In this document: positions 7,554 to 15,083 of the stretch, piece by piece
Numbering within the stretch: position 1 is the stretch's first letter
Layout of the letters: each line of letters begins with the position of its first letter
Source: CAXBPY01 sp003455275
GTDB taxonomy: Bacteria > Bacteroidota > Bacteroidia > Chitinophagales > UBA10324
Length of the DNA: 32,202 nt
NCBI GenBank assembly: GCA_963977675.1
Contig: CAXBPY010000037.1
Location: forward strand, 1 to 32,202
Reading direction: 5' to 3'
Position numbers and translations under genes: made by a program
The notes under the pieces: generated by a model
Told to the model about the DNA's origin: nothing
Database searches by the model: none
The model's input: the letters and a program-made list of their open reading frames with translations, nothing else

Positions 7554-8300
7554 CTAATTCATCGAACTCACCCAAAAATTATTTGCTCCTTCGCCGAGGT
7601 TGATGCTGATAAGATTTTGCTGAATCAATTCGAGCATGGACAGAAAAGTGAAGATGGCGTGAATGCGGTTCTCGCAGTGATTGAACAAATCAGTGAAAGA
7701 AATATTTGCTCCTGCTGTTCTCACTTTGTTCAGCACAAGTTCGCGCGTGCCGTCCATGGTGTAAGCATATTGAATGACCTGATGTGTGGGTCTGTTCTTA
7801 TCTTCTTCAAATCGCACCATCACTTTCTCAAAAGCTTTCAACAGTTTGAAAAGTGTGAGCGTGTGTAATTCTGCTTCTCCGGTTAAACTCTCTGATAAAA
7901 TTTTTAATTCGGTTGGCGCATTGCCTCTTTCAAATTTTCCTGCCCTGCTGTCTTCGAGCTTTCGCATTTCATCCTGCACTTCCTTGTAGCGCTTGTATTC
8001 AAGCAGCTTGTTCACCAGTTCGTCACGGGGATCAATTTCATTTCCTTCGGCATCCAATTCTTTTCTTGGCAAAAGCATTTTCGCTTTGATACGCATGAGT
8101 GTGGCGGCAACTACGATGAACTCACTCGCAAGTTCAATATTGAGCAAGCTTGCCTGATGCAGGTAGTCAAGAAAATCTTTTGTGATTTGGAAAATGGGAA
8201 TATCATAAATGTCAAGCTCATCCCTTTCAATAAAAAATAGAAGCAGGTCAAACGGGCCTTCGAACTGGGGAAGCTTAATCTCGTAAGTCTTGTTACTCAT
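7554..8300 (-). CDS. scpA: Segregation and condensation protein A
   Basis: Kleisin subunit that bridges SMC heads in the chromosome-condensing SMC-ScpAB complex. 248 residues from the ATG at 8300. Recognised by the N-terminal YEIKLPQFEGPFDLLLFFIE, DIPIFQITKDFLDYL and the helix SEFIVVAATLMRIKAKMLLP. These are followed by a charged linker and a C-terminal winged-helix segment (VSFTDLFNH, IHAIFTFLSMLELIQQ). A TTG nine bases further out (8309) would also be in frame. It overlaps a perfect TAnnTTTG element (8307-8314), so the inner ATG is preferred. No scpB or smc is in the window. Confidence 0.95.
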   Translation of the reverse strand: MSNKTYEIKLPQFEGPFDLLLFFIERDELDIYDIPIFQITKDFLDYLHQASLLNIELASEFIVVAATLMRIKAKMLLPRKELDAEGNEIDPRDELVNKLLEYKRYKEVQDEMRKLEDSRAGKFERGNAPTELKILSESLTGEAELHTLTLFKLLKAFEKVMVRFEEDKNRPTHQVIQYAYTMDGTRELVLNKVRTAGANISFTDLFNHCENRIHAIFTFLSMLELIQQNLISINLGEGANNFWVSSMN

Positions 8301-8306
8301 GAGCAA

Positions 8307-8314
8307 CAAATGTA
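8307..8314 (-). promoter_or_regulatory. Perfect -7 element (TACATTTG) six bases before scpA ATG
   Basis: On the minus strand TACATTTG matches the Bacteroidota -7 consensus TAnnTTTG exactly and ends six bases before the ATG at 8300. No good TTG is seen 19-21 bases further upstream. Transcription would begin at or almost at the start codon, implying a leaderless or near-leaderless message. Confidence 0.5.
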
Positions 8315-8369
8315 GAAGATGAAGCGCGTGAAGCGCGGAACAGCGAAGCGATTGTTGATATGTTAGAAA

Positions 8370-9656
8370 TCAGTAGTAGTAGGTGATTGATCCGCCATCG
8401 AATCGCGGATTTACTATGTTGTTGTAAATACTTCCGAATTCATAACTGATACCAATTGAAGCATTGTATCGGTAATCGGTCTGCAACTGTTTTATCTGTA
8501 ATAACACTTCTTCCTGCGATGCTCCGTACTTCGGCAGCGAAACCTGATCATGTATAAATGCTATGCTTCCTCCCAATCGCAAAGACAAACCTTGAAACAA
8601 ACGAATGTTGGTTGACATGGAAAGCTGCAGTTTGTTCTTGGAAAAATCATTCAGAAAACTGGAGGCAACCCCAACTACCGAAGTGCTTCCCCAGGGCTGA
8701 GTGAAGCTGAGCGATGTAATTAGTTTTTGTTGTGCTACTGTCTCGCTGGTTTTATCATAAATAGTTTCTTCATAATACTCTGCTGTATAAAAATCCAACT
8801 CATAGTAAAACGAAAGCAGGCGCCGCGAAGCTTCAGAATAAGGGAACACATCATACTCGATTGCCGGACCTGCATACATAGATCGCTTGATATTGCTGTA
8901 TGTGCTGGTGGAATATCCGCCGCCGCCGCCCAGGCTCCAGTGAGGCGACAAACTTTTTACATACTGTAGGTTGGTATATTCAGAATGTGAATTGCTTTCA
9001 TATTCGGTGGTGTCATCAATTTGAAATTTATTCATGCTTATATCAGCACCCACAGAAAAATTAAGTTTCATCTTTTCAGTAACTCTGTCTGCCGAAACTT
9101 CACCATAAAAATACCGGCTGTCTGTGCGCACCTCTTTGTTGAAGTGACCGCTTCCATAAATCGAAAACACCCAACTGCGCCAGGGATCCACGGTATCCTT
9201 CTTTTCTTCAGAGACAGTTGAATCTATTTCATACCGAAAAGAAATTTTATCTGCCTGTGAAGTATGTGCGATGTATCTCATTAACCCAATGGAAAGAATT
9301 TGTGTCAACCCATTCCGTGTTTCATCAGAAGTGTTGGTGGTATTGGCAGTATATCGGAGCGTGTCATTCTCATTCTGAAAATTATTTTGTCCAAGATAAA
9401 AGAGGGTGTAAATAGTTCCGCCGCTGCCGGTGCTTTCATTCGTGATCAACACATGAACATCGGCCTGCAGTCTGTCTCGTACAAAATTCACATAGTTGAT
9501 TTCACTTTTTACAAAATCAAAGTCGCAGTAATCACAATCAAGAAAAACATTTAATGCACCACCGATTGCAGTCTGATTTTGAGCAAAGCAATTTGAATAA
9601 TCAAAAGCAATAGAGAAAACAGAAATGAAAAAGCAGTATGAAAAAATATTTTTCAT
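8370..9656 (-). CDS. Secreted outer-membrane-type beta-rich protein, unknown function
   Basis: 428 residues. The N-terminal signal peptide is MKNIFSYCFFISVFSIAFDY and on to CFAQ. A small conserved-looking domain follows, with FLDCDYCDFDFVKSEINYVN and FVRDRLQADVHVLITN (about residues 38-72), then GSGGTIYTLFYLG. From about residue 160 the sequence alternates in amphipathic strands with many aromatic residues (SIYGSGHFNKEVRT, WSLGGGGGYSTSTYS, YYELDFYTAEYYEE) and ends in GGSITYYY, as expected of an outer-membrane barrel. I have a loose memory of this N-terminal motif in uncharacterised Bacteroidota proteins, but no named family. It is downstream of nothing obvious and sits between scpA and gmk. 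Confidence 0.8.
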   Translation of the reverse strand: MKNIFSYCFFISVFSIAFDYSNCFAQNQTAIGGALNVFLDCDYCDFDFVKSEINYVNFVRDRLQADVHVLITNESTGSGGTIYTLFYLGQNNFQNENDTLRYTANTTNTSDETRNGLTQILSIGLMRYIAHTSQADKISFRYEIDSTVSEEKKDTVDPWRSWVFSIYGSGHFNKEVRTDSRYFYGEVSADRVTEKMKLNFSVGADISMNKFQIDDTTEYESNSHSEYTNLQYVKSLSPHWSLGGGGGYSTSTYSNIKRSMYAGPAIEYDVFPYSEASRRLLSFYYELDFYTAEYYEETIYDKTSETVAQQKLITSLSFTQPWGSTSVVGVASSFLNDFSKNKLQLSMSTNIRLFQGLSLRLGGSIAFIHDQVSLPKYGASQEEVLLQIKQLQTDYRYNASIGISYEFGSIYNNIVNPRFDGGSITYYY

Positions 9657-9765
9657 GTATTAAAATTTTCTTGGTGAAGAAAGCCAAACGAAAATATTTT
9701 CATAAAATTTTCTATGATTCAATTATTTATTTCCAGAATAATTCAGCAATTACATTCGTCGCCAC

Positions 9766-10341
9766 ATGGATCAGAAAGTAATAATTGTAACCGCTCCCTC
9801 AGGTGCCGGAAAAACCACAATCGTAAAACATTTGCTCTCGCGGTTTCCACAGTTGGCGTTTTCTGTTTCCGCTACCACCCGGCCCCCGCGGATAGGTGAA
9901 GTGAATGGCGAGGATTATTATTTTCTTTCGATGGAAGAATTTAAGAATAGGGTAGAAGCAAAAGAGTTTGTTGAATTTGAGGAAGTATATCACCACACTT
10001 TTTACGGAACATTGTTGATTGAGGTCAAGCGTTTATGGCAATTAGGAAAAACAATTGTTTTTGATGTAGATGTAAAAGGTGCAATCACTTTGAAAAAAGC
10101 TTTTAATGAAAATGCGCTTTCACTTTTTATCAAACCGCCATCGACCGAAATTCTGGATCAGCGCCTGAGGAATAGGGCTACAGATTCATTGGAAAAAATT
10201 CAGGAAAGAATTAGCAAGGCGCATTTAGAATTAGAGTTTGAAGAATATTTTGACAAAACAATTGTGAATGATAATCTTCATGATGCGCTGGAAGAAGCCG
10301 TAAATGCGGTTAATGATTTCATCAATAAACCGGCGAAATAA
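9766..10341 (+). CDS. gmk: Guanylate kinase
   Basis: Phosphorylates GMP to GDP with ATP, a cytoplasmic step needed for GTP and dGTP supply. 191 residues, typical length. P-loop APSGAGKTT at residues 10-18, GMP-binding region FSVSATTRPPRIGEVNGEDYYFLS, FVEFEEVYHHTFYGT, then FDVDVKGA and the lid region RLRNRATDS. A TACATTCG element (9751-9758, one mismatch to the -7 consensus) ends seven bases before the ATG. It is followed by apaG in the same direction after 51 bases. Confidence 0.97.
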   Translation: MDQKVIIVTAPSGAGKTTIVKHLLSRFPQLAFSVSATTRPPRIGEVNGEDYYFLSMEEFKNRVEAKEFVEFEEVYHHTFYGTLLIEVKRLWQLGKTIVFDVDVKGAITLKKAFNENALSLFIKPPSTEILDQRLRNRATDSLEKIQERISKAHLELEFEEYFDKTIVNDNLHDALEEAVNAVNDFINKPAK

Positions 10342-10342
10342 A

Positions 10343-10373
10343 TTTGGCAGTGCAACGATGAATAATATTTTCG
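10343..10373 (+). promoter_or_regulatory. Candidate apaG promoter
   Basis: TTTG at 10343-10346 and TATTTTCG at 10366-10373 are separated by 19 bases, the spacing of Bacteroidota promoters. The -7 element differs from TAnnTTTG at one position. It ends 19 bases before the apaG ATG. The same octamer occurs upstream of dusB (5578-5585) and the acyl-CoA dehydrogenase gene (30102-30109). Confidence 0.45.
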
Positions 10374-10392
10374 GGAAGTAAAATTTAAATAG

Positions 10393-10779
10393 ATGCAGGT
10401 AAAAACAACAGAAGGAGTTCGTATAAGCGTAGAGGTTTTTTATCAACCCGGACATTCACAACCTATAAGCGGTGAATACATGTTTGCTTATCGTATCAAC
10501 ATTTCAAACCTTGGAGAGCATTCTGTACGCTTGCTTCGCCGCCACTGGCATATAATGGATGCCAGCGGAATCTGCCACGAGGTGGAGGGCGAAGGTGTAG
10601 TAGGGCAACAGCCGGTAATTGAACCGGGAGCTTCTTACCAATATGTATCAGGAAGCAACCTGAAAACTGAGATCGGAAAAATGTTTGGTACTTACTTGAT
10701 GGAGCGCATCAATGACAAGCATCGCTTCTTTGTATCAATTCCGGAATTCAAATTGATAGCTCCTTATAAACTGAATTAA
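10393..10779 (+). CDS. apaG: ApaG domain protein
   Basis: 128 residues, the normal size of ApaG, an immunoglobulin-like beta-sandwich protein linked to cobalt and magnesium homeostasis and also found in F-box proteins. Recognisable features are ISVEVFYQPGHSQPISGEYM, YRINISNLGEHSVRLLRRHW, the core GEGVVGQQPVIEPGASYQY, and the C-terminal FFVSIPEFKL strand. Its biochemical role is poorly defined across bacteria. It probably has its own promoter in addition to read-through from gmk. Confidence 0.95.
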   Translation: MQVKTTEGVRISVEVFYQPGHSQPISGEYMFAYRINISNLGEHSVRLLRRHWHIMDASGICHEVEGEGVVGQQPVIEPGASYQYVSGSNLKTEIGKMFGTYLMERINDKHRFFVSIPEFKLIAPYKLN

Positions 10780-10814
10780 TTTTTTTTAAATGCTCAACCG
10801 GGCATTAGAAATTA

Positions 10815-10896
10815 TTTCCACTAGGACGCAGAGAAAATAAGAAACACAAAGAGCTTCTTCGTGAACCTTTGTGTGTTAGTGTCTTCATGGCAGAAA
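10815..10896. repeat. Palindromic intergenic repeat, copy A (CACAAAG / CTTTGTG type)
   Basis: An imperfect inverted repeat: CACAAAG at 10845-10851 pairs with CTTTGTG at 10867-10873, with outer arms resembling CCACTAGGACGCAGAG and TTAGTGTCTTCATGGC. Its right half (TTCTTCGTGAACCTTTGTG) aligns with the right half of a second element at 14987-15069. It fills most of the gap between convergent apaG and the tryptophan dioxygenase gene. Confidence 0.65.
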
Positions 10897-10912
10897 TTTT
10901 TCTTAAGCTCAA

Positions 10913-11848
10913 TTAATTGCTTCCCCAGTTTTTCATTTCATCATCAGTCCATAATTGCGGAAAGAAAATAATACGCTGAAAACGCGGAGGTAAATATTTC
11001 TGCCAGTTGGTTCCTCCGGTGGCGGCAATATCTGTTGGCTTGCGCTCCATGTATCGGGCTGCGGTTCTGTAATGAATCAGATTCCAATTGATGTTTGCGA
11101 GTTGATCATACTCGCGCAAAACATTTTTCAATTCAGAATTATTAAGACCCTCAGCAGAGAGAGATTCATACTTTCTAAAAAGATTTTTACTCTTCCATTT
11201 ATCAATCGAAAGCAAAAATCCTGAATCATATTTATCTTCAAACTGGCGAAGCGTTAAAGTTTTTTTTCCGGTTTCTAATTCTGTGGCCCCTTGTTTCCAG
11301 TATAGGTGGGCATATAGTTTTTCAATATCTGTTTCCGTTTTCAGCTCATTCCTTTTGGAATCAGAAACCAGTTGATGAATATCAGTTGAGTAAATTTCAA
11401 TCATGCGGTATTGTGCTGACTGAAATCCGGATGCAGGCATAAGGGCGAGCCTAAATGCAAGAAACTGTTCGCGATCCATTCCTTCATACATAATACTGAA
11501 TGAATCGGTGAGATGACGGAAATAATTATTTACCCGCTTCATCTGCTTAATAAAAAATTCGGCACTCAAATTTTTTTCATCAGCTATCAGTTCAATGCAA
11601 TTTCTTATCAGCCGGAAATAGAGCTCTGTTATCTGATGATAAATGATAAAAGTTTTTTCATCCGGATACTTTGTTCTCGGATGCTGCAGGCTCAGAAGCG
11701 CATCGAGATTGATATAGTCCCAATAATTAACATAATCGCTTTCGTAAAGGTGATCAAGGTAAAGTTCAAGGTTTTGTCCTTCCTTATCCAGTTTATCTTT
11801 TAATTTTTCCAAACGGGCAAGCACAGCATCGCTGACAGTAAACGACAT
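10913..11848 (-). CDS. Tryptophan 2,3-dioxygenase family protein
   Basis: Haem enzyme family that opens the indole ring of L-tryptophan to N-formylkynurenine. 311 residues from the ATG at 11848 (MSFTVSD). A longer frame to 11986 adds 46 residues that look non-coding, so it is not used. Motifs in order: NYWDYINLDALLSLQHP, FIIYHQITELYFRLI (substrate pocket), MPASGFQSAQYRMIE, NLIHYRTAARYM with the probable haem-ligand histidine, and AATGGTNWQKYLPP matching the family's TGGT loop. No other kynurenine-pathway gene is nearby. Divergent from a TlpA-like thioredoxin. Family assignment is strong; the exact substrate is inferred. Confidence 0.88.
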   Translation of the reverse strand: MSFTVSDAVLARLEKLKDKLDKEGQNLELYLDHLYESDYVNYWDYINLDALLSLQHPRTKYPDEKTFIIYHQITELYFRLIRNCIELIADEKNLSAEFFIKQMKRVNNYFRHLTDSFSIMYEGMDREQFLAFRLALMPASGFQSAQYRMIEIYSTDIHQLVSDSKRNELKTETDIEKLYAHLYWKQGATELETGKKTLTLRQFEDKYDSGFLLSIDKWKSKNLFRKYESLSAEGLNNSELKNVLREYDQLANINWNLIHYRTAARYMERKPTDIAATGGTNWQKYLPPRFQRIIFFPQLWTDDEMKNWGSN

Positions 11849-12008
11849 AGAAAAAATCTTTTGTGCAAATACAATCAATAAAAAGGGAACGCTCCAATGA
11901 TTTTCATCATTAAAAAAATGGTCGCTCTTGTCTAATTCAATTAGCGCTCTACATTTGATTGACAGTAATGGTATAGTAGTTGTCAAATCACACCAACCAA
12001 TAAATAAA

Positions 12009-12509
12009 ATGAAAATAAAAATCCTTCTCCTTGTTGCAGTTCTTTTTTCTGCTTCATTCCTTTCGGCTCAAAACACAACCAAACTTCCATCGATTGAAGT
12101 TACAAAGCTTGATGGCGAAAAAGTTGACATCAGCACGCTGGTAGGTAATGGTAAAATTGTAGTAATTAATTTCTGGGCCACCTGGTGTGTTCCCTGCAAA
12201 AAGGAATTAACTAACATTAATGAAATGTATGAAGAGTGGCAAAAAAAATATGGAGTTGAAATAATTGCAGTAAGTATAGATGATTCAAAAAACACGCAGA
12301 AAGTAAAAACCACAGTTGATGGCGCCGGATGGACTTATACAGTTCTGCTTGATCCGAATCAGGATCTGAAACGAGCACTCAATTTTCAGGCACCGCCTTA
12401 TTCACTGGTGATTGATAAAGACGGAAATATCGTGGACACCCACGCCGGATATGTTGATGGAGATGAATTTCTTCTTGAAGAAAAGTTAAAAGAACTGGCA
12501 GCGAAATAA
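12009..12509 (+). CDS. TlpA-like periplasmic thioredoxin
   Basis: Exported thiol-disulfide oxidoreductase or reductant carrier, 166 residues from the ATG at 12009. The frame continues 27 codons upstream, but the signal peptide MKIKILLLVAVLFSASFLSA fits this start. The thioredoxin fold has FWATWCVPCKKEL with Cys60 and Cys63, the TlpA-type insertion after the active site (VEIIAVSIDDSKNTQKVK), and cis-proline in APPYSLVID. The C-terminus ends in a charged helix. Partner proteins are unknown. It terminates at a strong hairpin 12 bases after the stop. Confidence 0.93.
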   Translation: MKIKILLLVAVLFSASFLSAQNTTKLPSIEVTKLDGEKVDISTLVGNGKIVVINFWATWCVPCKKELTNINEMYEEWQKKYGVEIIAVSIDDSKNTQKVKTTVDGAGWTYTVLLDPNQDLKRALNFQAPPYSLVIDKDGNIVDTHAGYVDGDEFLLEEKLKELAAK

Positions 12510-12520
12510 TTTTTCGAAGA

Positions 12521-12569
12521 AAAAAAAGCGCCCCGCCTTTGTTTCAGAGTGGCGGGGCGCTTTTTTTTT
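12521..12569. terminator. Strong bidirectional intrinsic terminator
   Basis: AGCGCCCCGCC (12527-12537) pairs perfectly with GGCGGGGCGCT (12551-12561) across a 13-base loop. It is flanked by an A-run on the left and nine T on the right. It can end both the tlpA-like transcript (+) and the convergent hydrolase transcript (-). Confidence 0.93.
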
Positions 12570-12580
12570 AGCAGTCAGTA

Positions 12581-14161
12581 CTACTCAATTATGATTTTCT
12601 TTAATGCAGTTCCTGCTTGTGTATGAACTTTCAATAAATAAATTCCATTCGAAAAATTTTCAGAATTAATACTGAATGAAGATGCGGCATTTAGTTTTTC
12701 TGACAATAAAGATTTTCCTGTAAAATCGAAAAGTTCATAAGATGAAACAGGAAATTGCCGGGAGAGAATTTCGAAATTGCCATTGGAAGGATTAGGGAAA
12801 ACCTGAATTGTAAAAGATGGATTAGCCGCCTGATCTATACCTACATACATTCCAGGTAAAGCTAACTGCTGCACCATACGCGGAGCCAGGTATCCTTGAA
12901 TTGAATCAATATAAGCAAGACCTTTTGCCTTTGACATATTCGGATTGGTAAGGTGCGCACTCATGTCAATTGTATCTACAGCACCATTGCTGATTCCAAA
13001 TGCAGTTCCCAAAGCATGAAGGGCAGTAGTATCCCACCACTCCCAAGGACCGGCTTGCCCGTCAAATGGATCCATTGGAATAAAAAGCTGAGGGTTCGGT
13101 TCAATGAATGGAAACAATCCTTCGTGACCTTCATTTACCATATTGGCTCTGGTTGTATAAGGATCATTGTAAGGAATATTGAAAACTGAATTGTTGCCAA
13201 GTGTATTTGAAAGGCGAACAACAGATTTACTCCCTGTCACATATACAACATTATCTCCCGTAGTTGGAACTACAACCATTCCTCTGTTGTACGGAGCAAA
13301 CGGATCATTCGTAACATGAAAACAAACTATTGGAACATCGCCTGCTTCAAGCCATGAAGAATCGCCCATGGCGCCGCCCATATTCACAACCATATTTACC
13401 GCGCTGCTATAAGAAGTATGATTTGCCTGATTGTATGGTGCAATTCCGCCAAGACCATCCATATCTCCCATTGCTGCCTGATTTACATAGGGCTGCCCTG
13501 AAACAAAACCATAAGTAGCATCATCAGCGCCTGCAAGAAATTTCACAAGACCGGCAACTTCAGTTGAAAAATTATCGAGTGATGCATAAGCAAGCGCAAC
13601 ATATCCGCCCGAACCCTGGCCGCATACAACAATTTTGCTATCATCAATCTTGTAAATATTGCTTAGCGAATCGACAGTCATTCGCATGAATCGCACGGCG
13701 GTTTTTGCATCTTGCAGTGCACGGTAAACTGCCTGAAGCAATGTTCCGGTTCTTATATCTTGCCCTGAAGCGCCTAGTGCCTGAGGGTTCCAGCCAAGGC
13801 GATAGTCAATAGAAGCAGCAACATATCCGCGACGCGCAAATTGTTTACACATCTCAACGGTAGCGCTGTCAGTTCTTGAACCGGTTGCCTGCTTATTAAA
13901 TAAGATCGGAAGAAAACTTCCGGTGTGCAGATAAATAATCAAAGGGCGGGCTGCCAGCGTGTCGCCAGTTGGTTGATAGACATCGAGCTTCAAATCCGTA
14001 AGTGATGGGGTACCTGTAAGAATACTGTAATTAGAACCGTAAGTTATGTTAGGAGTTATTGTCACATTTGAGAATACCTCATCAAGGTATCGTTGTTGTG
14101 CTTTCAATTGTGTCAGGCTTATCAGCAAAACACAACCAATCAGAAATAGATTTTTTTTCAT
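12581..14161 (-). CDS. Secreted alpha/beta-hydrolase with T9SS type A sorting domain
   Basis: 526 residues. Signal peptide MKKNLFLIGCVLLISLTQLKA, an alpha/beta-hydrolase domain (about residues 50-350), then a C-terminal sorting domain from about 453: VFPNPSNGNFEI, YELFDFTGKSLL and NGIYLLKVHT, with KKIIIE at the end. This is expected to send the protein through the type IX system to the surface. Carboxylesterase-like landmarks are the oxyanion region IIYLHTGS (75-82), VAASIDYRLGW, VTNDPFAP with Asp286, and GHEG with His346. The nucleophile elbow reads GQGSGG (181-186), where GESAGG is typical, so the usual serine position is Gly183 with a serine next to it. Activity is therefore uncertain. A bidirectional terminator follows the gene. 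Confidence 0.9.
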   Translation of the reverse strand: MKKNLFLIGCVLLISLTQLKAQQRYLDEVFSNVTITPNITYGSNYSILTGTPSLTDLKLDVYQPTGDTLAARPLIIYLHTGSFLPILFNKQATGSRTDSATVEMCKQFARRGYVAASIDYRLGWNPQALGASGQDIRTGTLLQAVYRALQDAKTAVRFMRMTVDSLSNIYKIDDSKIVVCGQGSGGYVALAYASLDNFSTEVAGLVKFLAGADDATYGFVSGQPYVNQAAMGDMDGLGGIAPYNQANHTSYSSAVNMVVNMGGAMGDSSWLEAGDVPIVCFHVTNDPFAPYNRGMVVVPTTGDNVVYVTGSKSVVRLSNTLGNNSVFNIPYNDPYTTRANMVNEGHEGLFPFIEPNPQLFIPMDPFDGQAGPWEWWDTTALHALGTAFGISNGAVDTIDMSAHLTNPNMSKAKGLAYIDSIQGYLAPRMVQQLALPGMYVGIDQAANPSFTIQVFPNPSNGNFEILSRQFPVSSYELFDFTGKSLLSEKLNAASSFSINSENFSNGIYLLKVHTQAGTALKKIIIE

Positions 14162-14239
14162 GGTGTTTAAAATTTAGCGGAGTGTGAAAATAGAAAGAAT
14201 GAATTTCAGAAGGCAGGAATTTTACGATGTGAAAAATTT

Positions 14240-14270
14240 TTTGTACCGCTATTCATTCCATTTACATTTG
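14240..14270 (+). promoter_or_regulatory. Near-perfect Bacteroidota promoter for the small membrane protein
   Basis: TTTG at 14240-14243 and TACATTTG at 14263-14270 with 19 bases between them match the housekeeping promoter of Bacteroidota exactly. The -7 element ends eight bases before the ATG at 14279. The message should therefore start at or next to the start codon. Confidence 0.65.
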
Positions 14271-14278
14271 AACCCGCA

Positions 14279-14533
14279 ATGAAAAAAATTTTTATTTCAA
14301 TCATAGCTGTTCTTGCTTGTTTCATTTTATTCCAAACCGAGTTTTCATCTGCACAGTGTGCGCTTTGTAAAGCCACAGCCGAAACCTCATTAAAGGAAGG
14401 GAACAACAGCGCTGCCGGATTGAATGTCGGAATACTTTATCTGCTGGTAGTTCCCTATGCATTAATTGGCGGTCTTGGATATTGGTGGTACACAACCAGT
14501 AAAAAAAGAAAGCAGTTGAATCAGGAAGCCTAA
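14279..14533 (+). CDS. Small membrane protein with exported CxxC
   Basis: 84 residues. An N-terminal signal or anchor (MKKIFISIIAVLACFILFQT) is followed directly by SSAQCALCKATAETSLKEG with a CxxC pair. One transmembrane segment follows (NVGILYLLVVPYALIGGLGYWW) and then a basic tail KKRKQLNQEA. The CxxC would lie outside the inner membrane. The small size, clean hydrophobic layout and strong promoter argue for a real gene. I recall similar short proteins in Bacteroidota but no characterised role; metal or thiol chemistry is only a guess. Confidence 0.85.
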   Translation: MKKIFISIIAVLACFILFQTEFSSAQCALCKATAETSLKEGNNSAAGLNVGILYLLVVPYALIGGLGYWWYTTSKKRKQLNQEA

Positions 14534-14644
14534 GTGCTTATTGTCCTCCCTCATCATCAATTCACTTTTACTTGTGTTGAACTGACCTATCGATTTCACA
14601 AGTATTGATTTCTTAAATCTTCTATTTGCATCTGCGATCATATT

Positions 14645-14986
14645 ATGGCAAAACGAAGTGCGATAAAAAAACTTATTATCAAAATCAGGAAAGGCGACAT
14701 CCCCTGGTTTTTGAAAAACAGATACATGTTATGTGGTTCAGTTTTTCTGATATGGATGTTTTTCTTTGATAGAAACAATGCGATTGAGCAATTCAAACTT
14801 TACAGGCATCTTCGGGATCTAAAAGGGAAAAAAGAATTTTACTCTCAACAACTGAAAGAAGTTAAAGAGGAGAAAACAGACTTATTTACCAGCGAAAAGT
14901 CTCTAGAAAAATATGCCCGGGAACATTATATGATGAAGAAGCCCAATGAAGATTTATTTGTCATTGTGCCGGCAGAAAAAAAATAG
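14645..14986 (+). CDS. Septum formation initiator family protein (DivIC/FtsB-like)
   Basis: 113 residues. Short basic cytoplasmic N-terminus, one membrane segment (YMLCGSVFLIWMFFFD), then an extracytoplasmic coiled coil (FKLYRHLRDLKGKKEFYSQQ and following). The family's C-terminal motif is SEKSLEKYAREHYMMKKPNEDLF, corresponding to the conserved LEKYARExYxMKKPxE block. Proteins of this type bridge FtsL and FtsQ/DivIB in the divisome. A palindromic repeat begins on the base after its stop codon. Confidence 0.92.
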   Translation: MAKRSAIKKLIIKIRKGDIPWFLKNRYMLCGSVFLIWMFFFDRNNAIEQFKLYRHLRDLKGKKEFYSQQLKEVKEEKTDLFTSEKSLEKYAREHYMMKKPNEDLFVIVPAEKK

Positions 14987-15069
14987 TTTCTGCCACTAAG
15001 ACTCAAGGCCACAAAGAAATCACGAAGTTCTTAGTGAAACTTATTGTCTTGGTGCTTTCGTGGCCTGAA
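14987..15069. repeat. Palindromic intergenic repeat, copy B
   Basis: Starts directly after the division-gene stop. Left arm TTTCTGCCACTAAGACTC with GCCACAAAG, right arm TTATTGTCTTGGTG with CTTTCGTGGC. The right half lines up with copy A at 10857-10896 (shared pattern TTCTTnGTGAAnCTT). It lies between the convergent division gene and dnaN, and so may work as a weak transcript end. Confidence 0.65.
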
Positions 15070-15083
15070 GCAAGACGGGGCAT

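Noticed and set aside
11849..11986. 46-residue N-terminal extension of the tryptophan dioxygenase
   Set aside because: It is unlike the family and runs into the divergent promoter region of the tlpA-like gene. The MSFTVSD start at 11848 fits better.
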